Source: Anaerolineales bacterium (GTDB lineage: Bacteria; Chloroflexota; Anaerolineae; Anaerolineales; UBA11858). Taken from it: 8,439 nucleotides of DNA. Position 1 is the stretch's first letter. Each line of letters begins with the position of its first letter. The position numbers and the translations under genes are program-made. The notes under the pieces were generated by a model. That model saw nothing but the letters and a program-made list of their open reading frames with translations. It made no database searches and was not told the origin of the DNA. The DNA lies in NCBI GenBank assembly GCA_015485245.1, contig WFTY01000125.1, forward strand, positions 1-8,439, given 5' to 3'. This document shows, one piece after another, positions 1-4,737 of this stretch.

Positions 1-120
1 ACCGAGGAAGAGATCGAGACTGCCAAGGATGTGTATTATCAGATGGCAGGCTGGGACGAGAACGGCGTGCCCGGAGCGGAGAAGTTGCGTCAGTTGGGCC
101 TGGAGTGGGTGAAGATTTGA
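1..120 (+). CDS. Aldehyde ferredoxin oxidoreductase, C-terminal end (partial)
   Basis: The window opens inside this gene; 39 codons and a TGA stop are visible in frame 1. The translated tail has the pattern YYQMAGWDENGVPGAEKL followed by QLGLEWV. It closely resembles the C-terminal end of the tungstopterin aldehyde ferredoxin oxidoreductase (AOR) family, which typically reads YYxxxGWDENGxPTxEKLxxLGL. Enzymes of this family oxidise aldehydes to carboxylic acids in the cytoplasm with ferredoxin as electron acceptor, using a tungsten- or molybdenum-bispterin and a 4Fe-4S cluster. The cofactor-binding parts lie left of the window, so substrate subclass and activity cannot be judged. It is followed by two further oxidoreductases on the same strand, which suits an aldehyde or amino-acid catabolic group. 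The family call rests on the short tail only. Confidence 0.82.
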   Translation, partial: TEEEIETAKDVYYQMAGWDENGVPGAEKLRQLGLEWVKI

Positions 121-121
121 T

Positions 122-210
122 CACGGAGACACAGCGCGCGCGGAGATGACTTTTGTGTTACAGGGTAAATCTCCATATAGAAACACTCCGTGCTCTCCGT
201 GTCTCTGTGG
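122..210. repeat. Degenerate CTCCGTG / CACGGAG repeats in the AOR-oxidoreductase spacer
   Basis: The spacer begins with CACGGAGACACAG (122-134), just after the AOR stop. It ends with three degenerate copies of a 9-nt motif, read as ACTCCGTG, CTCTCCGTG and TCTCTGTGG (about 185-210). The 8 bases at 122-129 are exactly complementary to 194-201 (TCTCCGTG), so the ends can form an inverted pair enclosing about 64 nt. The low-complexity CCGTG/CTGTG wording resembles dispersed intergenic repeats I recall from Chloroflexota and other environmental genomes. That comparison is from memory, not from a search. Confidence 0.55.
153..181 (+). promoter_or_regulatory. Possible sigma-70-type promoter for the saccharopine-dehydrogenase-family gene
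   Basis: TTGTGT (153-158) and TATAGA (176-181) are separated by exactly 17 nt. They match three of six and four of six consensus bases, so the site is weak. It sits about 50 nt before the ATG at 232, between the two repeat arms of the spacer. If real, it would let this gene and those downstream be transcribed independently of the AOR gene. Read-through from the AOR gene is an equally good explanation. Confidence 0.25.
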
Positions 211-231
211 TAAACATCATCGGAGGTAAGT

Positions 232-1407
232 ATGCGCATCATCGTTCTAGGCGGCGCGGGCAAGATGGGCTGCATCGCGGTGCAGGCCCTGTGCGGCGAT
301 CCCCGCGCGGATGAAGTCGTCATCGCCGATTACAATCTGGATAACGCCCGCGTGGTGGCCGACTACTTGCAAAGCCCCAAACTCACGATCGAGTTCGCCG
401 ATATTAATGAGCACGCCCGTTTGGTGGAGGTGCTTCAGGGGGCGGATGCCTGCCTGAACGCCACGGTGTATTACACCAACCTGCAAATCATGGAAGCCTG
501 CCTGGAAGCCGGCGTGCATTACACCGACATGGGCGGGCTGTTCCACACCACGCGCAAGCAATTGAAGCTCAACGAGCGCTTCGCTGAGCGCGGCATCAGC
601 GCGGTGCTGGGGATGGGCTCCGCCCCCGGCGTGCCCAACATCCAGGCGCGCTACGCCGCCGATCGGTTGGATACGATTGAATACATCCGCATCTACGACG
701 GCATTAAGCCGCCCCCGCCGGAGGATATGCGCTTCACCTACGCCGTGCCCACCATCCTCGATGAAATGACCCTGGAGCCGATGGTCTACCGCGATGGCGA
801 GTTCGTGGCCGAGGAGCCGCTCACCGGCTTTGAGGATTACTGGTTCTCGCCGCCGCTTGGCCCGCTGCCGATGCACTATTCGCTGCACTCCGAGGTGGCG
901 ACCATCCCGCTCTCTTTTCAGGAAAAGGGCGTGAAGGAGTGCTTCTTCAAGATCAACTATTGGGGCATGGCGAAGCAGACGGTGGAGAAGGTCAAGGTGC
1001 TGGCGGATTTCGGCTTTGATAGCGAAGAGCCTGTGGAGGTCAAAGGGGTTAGGATCGCCCCTAAAGACTTGATGATCGTCATGATGGGGAAATTTGTCCC
1101 GCCTATCGAGGCTTTTCTTGCCCCCCCGAAGAACCAGCCCCCCGATTGGGTCAAAGAAATCGTCACCGAGGTCAGGGGGACGAAGGACGGCGTGGAGGTC
1201 ACTTACCGCCTGGGCACCCTGACCGTCAAAGGCGCGCTGCCCACCGGCACCGCCCCCGCTATCGGGGCCATCTGGCAGGCGGAGGGGCGCGTCGCCCCCG
1301 GCGTGCATCCCCCTGAGCTGGCGCTGGAGCCGGAGCCGTTTTTCAAGGAGCTGGAAGCCCACGATATTGTGACCCGTGTGACGGTGACGAAACCGGCGAC
1401 GGCGTGA
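232..1407 (+). CDS. Saccharopine dehydrogenase family NAD(P)-dependent oxidoreductase
   Basis: This 391-aa cytoplasmic protein starts with a Rossmann fold: GGAGKMG at residues 7-13 holds the GxGxxG dinucleotide loop. The second strand ends in Asp33 (VVIADYN), which usually favours NAD over NADP. GMGSAPGVPN at 127-136 is the family's conserved G-x-x-PG-x-x-N turn between the nucleotide and substrate regions. The length fits lysine 6-dehydrogenase and related short members of the family, which act on amino groups of lysine, saccharopine or carboxynorspermidine-type substrates. I cannot pick the substrate from sequence. The ATG at 232 is preceded by a good ribosome-binding site, GGAGG at 222-226. 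The neighbours, an AOR before it and a CoA-acylating aldehyde dehydrogenase after it, suggest it makes or uses an aldehyde in amino-acid breakdown, for example a lysine-derived semialdehyde. That role is inference; the family call is solid. Confidence 0.88.
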   Translation: MRIIVLGGAGKMGCIAVQALCGDPRADEVVIADYNLDNARVVADYLQSPKLTIEFADINEHARLVEVLQGADACLNATVYYTNLQIMEACLEAGVHYTDMGGLFHTTRKQLKLNERFAERGISAVLGMGSAPGVPNIQARYAADRLDTIEYIRIYDGIKPPPPEDMRFTYAVPTILDEMTLEPMVYRDGEFVAEEPLTGFEDYWFSPPLGPLPMHYSLHSEVATIPLSFQEKGVKECFFKINYWGMAKQTVEKVKVLADFGFDSEEPVEVKGVRIAPKDLMIVMMGKFVPPIEAFLAPPKNQPPDWVKEIVTEVRGTKDGVEVTYRLGTLTVKGALPTGTAPAIGAIWQAEGRVAPGVHPPELALEPEPFFKELEAHDIVTRVTVTKPATA

Positions 1408-1410
1408 GGT

Positions 1411-1478
1411 GGACGACAGACCACGGACGGCAGACCACAGACGACAGACCGCGGTCCGTCGTCCGCCGTCCGCCGTCC
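1411..1478. repeat. Three tandem 14-mers merging into a 26-nt-arm inverted repeat
   Basis: Three adjacent 14-nt units lie at 1411-1424 (GGACGACAGACCAC), 1425-1438 (GGACGGCAGACCAC) and 1439-1452 (AGACGACAGACCGC). The last two units minus their final GC form the left arm (1425-1450) of an inverted repeat whose right arm is 1453-1478. The arms are complementary at 21 of 26 positions, around the perfect palindrome GACCGCGGTC. Four of the five mismatches are A opposite C on this strand, so they become U-G wobbles on the other strand and the fold is stronger there. The element fills nearly the whole spacer and ends 5 nt before the next gene's ribosome-binding site. It is a candidate mobile or dispersed miniature repeat, or an attenuating or protecting RNA hairpin. 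Confidence 0.8.
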
Positions 1479-1493
1479 AAATCAGGAGTAACC

Positions 1494-2960
1494 ATGAACG
1501 TTCTTCAAAACTACATCAACGGCCGCTGGGTGGAGGTGGAGGGCGAGCGCCTGGCGGTGCACAACCCGGCCACCAATGAAGTGTTGGCGCAGGTGCCGCT
1601 CTCCGACGCCGGACAGGTGGCTCAGGCCGCCAACGCCGCCGCGGCCGCCTTCGAGGGCTGGCGGCGCGTTCCCGCGGTGGAACGGATTCAATATCTTTTT
1701 GAGTTGAAGAACCTGATGGAGATCGCCTTTGATGACCTGGCGCGCACCATCACGCTGGAAAACGGCAAGACGCTGGCGGAATCCAGGGGCGAATTGCACC
1801 GGGCGATCGAAAACGTCGAGGTGGCCTGCGGTATCCCCACGTTGATGCAGGGGGATTTCTCCGAGGACATCGCCGTGGGGATTGACGAGTATCTGATCCG
1901 TCAGCCGGTCGGCGTGGCTGCGGTGATCGCCCCGTTCAACTTTCCGGGGATGATCTCCTTCTGGTTTCTGCCGTATGCCCTGGCGACCGGCAACACGGTG
2001 GTGATCAAGCCTTCGGAGCGCTGCCCGCTGACCATGCAGCAGGTGTTCGCTTTGCTGGATGAGCTGAACCTGCCGCCTGGGGTGGTCAACCTGGTCAACG
2101 GCGGGCCGGTGGCGGTGAACGCCATCCTGGATCATCCGGCCATCGCCGCGGTCAGCTTCGTGGGCTCGACGCCGGTGGCGCGGCACATCTACAGCCGCGG
2201 AGCGGCTAACGGCAAGCGTGTTCAGGCGCAGGGTGGAGCGAAGAACCCGCTGGTAGTGATGCCCGACGCCGATATGGCGATGACCACCCGCATTGTAGCC
2301 GATAGCGCTTTTGGCAATGCCGGGCAGCGCTGCCTGGCCGCTTCCACGGTCATTGTGGTCGGCGAGGCGCGGCAGACTTTCCCGCAGGCCATCGCCGAGG
2401 CCGCCGCCCAGCGCGTGGTGGGTTTTGGCCTGGATGAAGGCGTCACCATGGGGCCGGTGATCACCCCGCAGAGCAAGGAACGCATCCAGGGGCTGATCGA
2501 AAAGGGATTGGCCGACGGGGCGCAATTGCTGCTTGACGGCCGTCGCGCGGAGGTGCCGGGCTACCCGCGCGGCAACTTTATCAAACCGACCATCTTGCTG
2601 GATTTGCCGCCGGAAAGCGAGGTGGCGCGTACCGAGATCTTCGGCCCGGTGCTCACCCTGCTGCGGGTAGAGACGCTGGATGAGGCCATCGCCCTGGTCA
2701 ACGGCGGGGACTACGGCAATATGGCCTGCCTGTTCACCGAGAGCGGCGCGGCGGCGCGCCAGTTTCGCTATGAAGCCCAGGCGGGCAACATCGGCGTCAA
2801 TATCGGGGTGGCGGCGCCGATGGCTTTCTTCCCTTTCAGCGGTTGGAAAGACAGTTTCTTCGGCACACTTCACGGCCAGAGCCGTCACGCTGTGGAGTTC
2901 TATACCCAGACCAAGGTGGTGGTCGAGCGTTGGCACAGGGACTGGTCGCGGCAGTTTTGA
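1494..2960 (+). CDS. CoA-acylating aldehyde dehydrogenase, methylmalonate-semialdehyde dehydrogenase type
   Basis: This 488-aa protein has the usual length of the family. It belongs to the NAD-dependent aldehyde dehydrogenase superfamily and looks closest to methylmalonate-semialdehyde dehydrogenase (MmsA/IolA). Those enzymes convert methylmalonate or malonate semialdehyde plus CoA to propionyl- or acetyl-CoA. Visible signatures are FNFPGM and a GNTVVIKPSE cofactor strand, VSFVGST, QAQGGAKN (residues 244-251) and NAGQRCLAAS with the catalytic Cys280. FPFSGWKDSFFG occurs near the C-terminus. The general-base Glu of hydrolytic aldehyde dehydrogenases (ELGG motif) is absent: Ala245 occupies that place, as expected for a CoA-acylating member. 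The frame is open 30 codons further upstream, but that extension lies inside the spacer repeat. The ATG at 1494 has AGGAG at 1484-1488, so it is the preferred start. The exact semialdehyde is unknown, and the neighbours suggest an amino-acid-derived one. Confidence 0.85.
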   Translation: MNVLQNYINGRWVEVEGERLAVHNPATNEVLAQVPLSDAGQVAQAANAAAAAFEGWRRVPAVERIQYLFELKNLMEIAFDDLARTITLENGKTLAESRGELHRAIENVEVACGIPTLMQGDFSEDIAVGIDEYLIRQPVGVAAVIAPFNFPGMISFWFLPYALATGNTVVIKPSERCPLTMQQVFALLDELNLPPGVVNLVNGGPVAVNAILDHPAIAAVSFVGSTPVARHIYSRGAANGKRVQAQGGAKNPLVVMPDADMAMTTRIVADSAFGNAGQRCLAASTVIVVGEARQTFPQAIAEAAAQRVVGFGLDEGVTMGPVITPQSKERIQGLIEKGLADGAQLLLDGRRAEVPGYPRGNFIKPTILLDLPPESEVARTEIFGPVLTLLRVETLDEAIALVNGGDYGNMACLFTESGAAARQFRYEAQAGNIGVNIGVAAPMAFFPFSGWKDSFFGTLHGQSRHAVEFYTQTKVVVERWHRDWSRQF

Positions 2961-2966
2961 GCGATT

Positions 2967-2975
2967 TGTTACAAT
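2967..2975 (+). promoter_or_regulatory. Extended -10 motif before the threonine-synthase-like gene
   Basis: TGTTACAAT reads as TGn plus TACAAT, an extended -10 element, and lies 40 nt before the ATG at 3015. No convincing -35 hexamer is visible upstream, which is tolerated by extended -10 promoters. It gives the downstream gene a possible start of its own within the 54-nt gap, and suggests it need not belong to the preceding catabolic group. Confidence 0.4.
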
Positions 2976-3014
2976 GGGGAGCGTCGTATTCATTGTTCCG
3001 CGAAAGGTGTCTCT

Positions 3015-4190
3015 ATGTCTTACCTCTCTGATCTGGAATGCTTGCAATGCCGTCGATCCTTCGATCCAACCACACTGCAAACCTTTTGCCCGGATTGCTC
3101 CGCGCCGCTGATGCCGCGTTACGATCTGGCGCGCGCCCGCGGTGCGCTCGACCGCGACGAGGTGGCCTGCCGCCCGCGGGGAATGTGGCGCTGGCGCGAG
3201 TTGATGCCCGTGTTGGATGCGAACAACATCGTCACCCTGGGGGAGGGGGATACGCCGCTCTTGCGCCTCGCCAACCTGGGCGCCCGGCTGGGTTTATCCA
3301 ACCTGTTTGTCAAGGATGAATCCGTCAACCCCACGGGAACGTTTAAAGCGCGCGGCCTTTCAGCAGCAGTCTCCAAGGCCAAAGAGCTGGGCGTGACCAA
3401 AGTCATCATCCCCACAGCGGGCAACGCTGGCGGGGCGATGGCGGCTTACGCTGCCCGCGGGGGAATGCAGGCCAGCGTGTTCATGCCGCGGGATACGCCC
3501 TGGCCGAATATGTACGAGTGTCGCGTGGCCGGGGCGGAGGTCACGCTGGTGGAGGGCGTGATCAGCGATGCCGGGCGGCTGGCGGGCGAGAAGGCCCGCG
3601 CCGAGGGCTGGTTCAGCGTCTCGACGTTCAAGGAGCCCTACCGCGTGGAGGGGAAAAAGACGATGGGGTACGAGCTGGCGCAGGATTTCGGTTGGACGCT
3701 GCCCGATGTGATTCTTTACCCCACGGGTGGGGGCACCGGACTGGTGGGGATGTGGAAGGCGTTTGCCGAGCTGGATGCCCTGGGCTGGCTGGAGACGAGC
3801 GCCCGACCGCGTATGGTGGCGGTGCAGGCGGCGGGCTGTGCGCCGGTGGTGGATGCCTTTCACACCGGGGCGGAATCCTGCACCTTTTGGGAAGGCGCGC
3901 GCACCGCGGCCTCGGGACTGCGCGTCCCCAAAAGCTTTGCCGATCGCATCATCCTGTCCGATTTGCGCGCCAGCGGCGGCACGGCGGTGGCCGTCACGGA
4001 CGAGGATATCGCCGCCGCGCAGGCGGAGCTGGCGCGCGCCGAGGGGCTCTTTGCTGCTCCGGAGGGGGCGGCCACTTTGGCGGGGCTGCACAAACTGTTC
4101 GCCGAGGGCTGGGTGAATCCAGATGAGCGCGTGGTGCTGTTCAACACCGGGACAGGGTTGAAGTACATTCCGCAGCGAAGCGCTGCCTGA
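3015..4190 (+). CDS. Threonine synthase-like PLP-dependent enzyme with N-terminal zinc ribbon
   Basis: This 391-aa fold-type II PLP enzyme carries an N-terminal zinc ribbon with Cys9, Cys12, Cys25 and Cys28 (CxxC-x12-CxxC). LGEGDTPL (75-82) and DESVNPTGTFKARG (101-114) follow; Lys111 is the expected PLP Schiff-base lysine. PTAGNAGGAMAAYAA forms the substrate loop, and a GGGTGLVG phosphate-binding loop lies further on. Threonine synthase makes threonine from O-phosphohomoserine in the cytoplasm. Genuine ThrC proteins more often read FKDRG and STGNTSA at the two active-site loops, so this is a divergent subfamily. It is often annotated threonine synthase, but the reaction is not certain; another beta-replacing or eliminating PLP enzyme is possible. 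The ATG at 3015 has AAAGGTG at 3003-3009. It follows the aldehyde dehydrogenase after 54 nt but may have its own promoter. Confidence 0.8.
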   Translation: MSYLSDLECLQCRRSFDPTTLQTFCPDCSAPLMPRYDLARARGALDRDEVACRPRGMWRWRELMPVLDANNIVTLGEGDTPLLRLANLGARLGLSNLFVKDESVNPTGTFKARGLSAAVSKAKELGVTKVIIPTAGNAGGAMAAYAARGGMQASVFMPRDTPWPNMYECRVAGAEVTLVEGVISDAGRLAGEKARAEGWFSVSTFKEPYRVEGKKTMGYELAQDFGWTLPDVILYPTGGGTGLVGMWKAFAELDALGWLETSARPRMVAVQAAGCAPVVDAFHTGAESCTFWEGARTAASGLRVPKSFADRIILSDLRASGGTAVAVTDEDIAAAQAELARAEGLFAAPEGAATLAGLHKLFAEGWVNPDERVVLFNTGTGLKYIPQRSAA

Positions 4191-4234
4191 GGCGATAAAT
4201 TTGCGAGCCTGCGCGCCCGCCGGTAGCTGTTACG

Positions 4235-4273
4235 AACTTCGTATAAAGTCGCTTCGTCGGGTATAATGAAGTT
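4235..4273 (+). promoter_or_regulatory. Promoter region of the receiver-KaiC-sensor cluster with flanking inverted repeat
   Basis: A perfect TATAAT -10 box lies at 4262-4267, giving a predicted transcript start near 4274 and an 89-nt leader to the ATG at 4363. The best-placed -35 is weak (TTCGTA, 4238-4243, 18-nt spacer, three of six consensus bases), which suggests activator help or a different sigma factor. AACTTCGTATA (4235-4245) and TATAATGAAGTT (4262-4273) are inverted copies differing by one base and one insertion. They cover the -35 and -10 regions, so a dimeric regulator could bind there. Confidence 0.5.
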
Positions 4274-4352
4274 GCTTGCCCGTCTTTCGGTCGCGAGCAA
4301 CTGGGGCGCGTGAGCGTTTTCCCTGATGAGCCGGAACCTGCGCCAAGGAAAA
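4271..4352 (+). promoter_or_regulatory. Foldable 5' leader of the receiver gene
   Basis: Right at the predicted transcript start, GTTGCTTGC (4271-4279) can pair with GCGAGCAAC (4293-4301) with one G-U pair, and CCG/CGG can stack inside. A second fold is possible downstream: GGCGC (4305-4309) with GCGCC (4340-4344), enclosing TTCC (4319-4322) with GGAA (4333-4336). An alternative pairing of TTTTCC (4317-4322) with GGAAAA (4347-4352) would cover the purine-rich stretch that must serve as ribosome-binding site. The two downstream folds exclude each other, as in a translational switch. I recognise no known riboswitch class in it. Confidence 0.35.
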
Positions 4353-4362
4353 ATAAAGAATC

Positions 4363-4713
4363 ATGTCGCTTCCCCTGGTGGTAATAGGCGAACGAGATCC
4401 CTTCATGCGACGGACGCTGGAGAAAGTCCTCCAGCCGCATTACAATGTCCTCTTCGCTGACAACGGCGATGAACTCATCCGGCTGGTGAAGGAACACCAT
4501 CCGCGAGTAGTCATCCTGGAGATATTGCTCCCCGGCAGGGATGGCATTCAAACCTGTCGGGCTCTCAAGGAAGACCCCCAGACAGCACATATCCCCATCT
4601 TGTTCTTCACGTATTTGAACGCCGAAGCTCGTGCCCGTCAGGCCGGAGCGGAGGCGTTTTTGCTCAAACCGGTGGAAGCCGAGTTGCTGCTCAAAACCCT
4701 GGCCTCACTATAA
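4363..4713 (+). CDS. Stand-alone receiver-domain protein with Glu at the phosphorylation site
   Basis: This 116-aa protein is a single CheY-like receiver domain with no output domain. The fold is clear from VVIGERDPFMRRTLEKVL at the first strand and helix, VVILEILLPGRDG at the phosphorylation loop, ILFFT with Thr83, and FLLKP with Lys102. Two acidic-pocket residues are changed. The phosphoacceptor Asp, four residues before the conserved Pro57, is Glu53 (GAG at 4519-4521). The acidic pair DD is Glu10-Arg11, so the second metal-binding acid is lost. Such a domain probably cannot be phosphorylated normally and may be locked on, or serve as a protein-binding module; Asp-to-Glu mimics phosphorylation in some regulators such as NtrC. 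The ribosome-binding site is weak (AAGGAA at 4345-4350, 12 nt away). It ends 24 nt before the KaiC-like gene, suggesting co-expression and partnership. Confidence 0.88.
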   Translation: MSLPLVVIGERDPFMRRTLEKVLQPHYNVLFADNGDELIRLVKEHHPRVVILEILLPGRDGIQTCRALKEDPQTAHIPILFFTYLNAEARARQAGAEAFLLKPVEAELLLKTLASL

Positions 4714-4720
4714 TCATCAT

Positions 4721-4734
4721 CTCTCCGGAGAGGA
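4721..4734 (+). promoter_or_regulatory. Palindromic ribosome-binding site of the KaiC-like gene
   Basis: CTCTCCGGAGAG (4721-4732) is a perfect 12-nt palindrome whose right half runs into the Shine-Dalgarno sequence GGAGAGG (4727-4733), 4 nt before the ATG at 4738. It confirms this start. As a hairpin it would have only a short stem, so regulation by folding is uncertain. A TATAAT string at 4709-4714 overlaps the receiver's stop codon, but it has no good -35. Confidence 0.5.
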
Positions 4735-4737
4735 ATT

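Noticed and set aside
247..1362. Minus-strand open frame opposite the saccharopine-dehydrogenase-family gene, and similar ones opposite the threonine-synthase-like and KaiC-like genes
   Set aside because: They mirror the real genes' codon phase, have low-complexity Arg/His-rich composition, and no convincing ribosome-binding site was noticed.
1404..1493. N-terminal 30-residue extension of the aldehyde dehydrogenase
   Set aside because: It is a translation of the tandem and inverted repeat and begins before the previous gene's stop. The ATG at 1494 has a good AGGAG site and matches the family's N-terminus and length.
1482..3080. Long minus-strand open frame covering the whole aldehyde dehydrogenase gene
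   Set aside because: Its product is rich in Arg, His, Gly and Gln with no recognisable motif, and the opposite strand encodes a clear enzyme. Long antisense frames are expected from GC-biased codons.
4191..4234. Possible terminator after the threonine-synthase-like gene
   Set aside because: Short GGC/GCC complements exist, but there is no stable GC stem followed by a T-run.
4233..4245. loxP-arm look-alike (GAACTTCGTATA)
   Set aside because: It matches 11 of 13 bases of one arm, but the second arm at the required distance is absent. It is better explained as part of the promoter inverted repeat.
4323..4344. Hammerhead-ribozyme-like CTGATGAG core in the receiver leader
   Set aside because: No stem II hairpin and no GAAA box follow in the right place, and no cleavage-site stem is visible.
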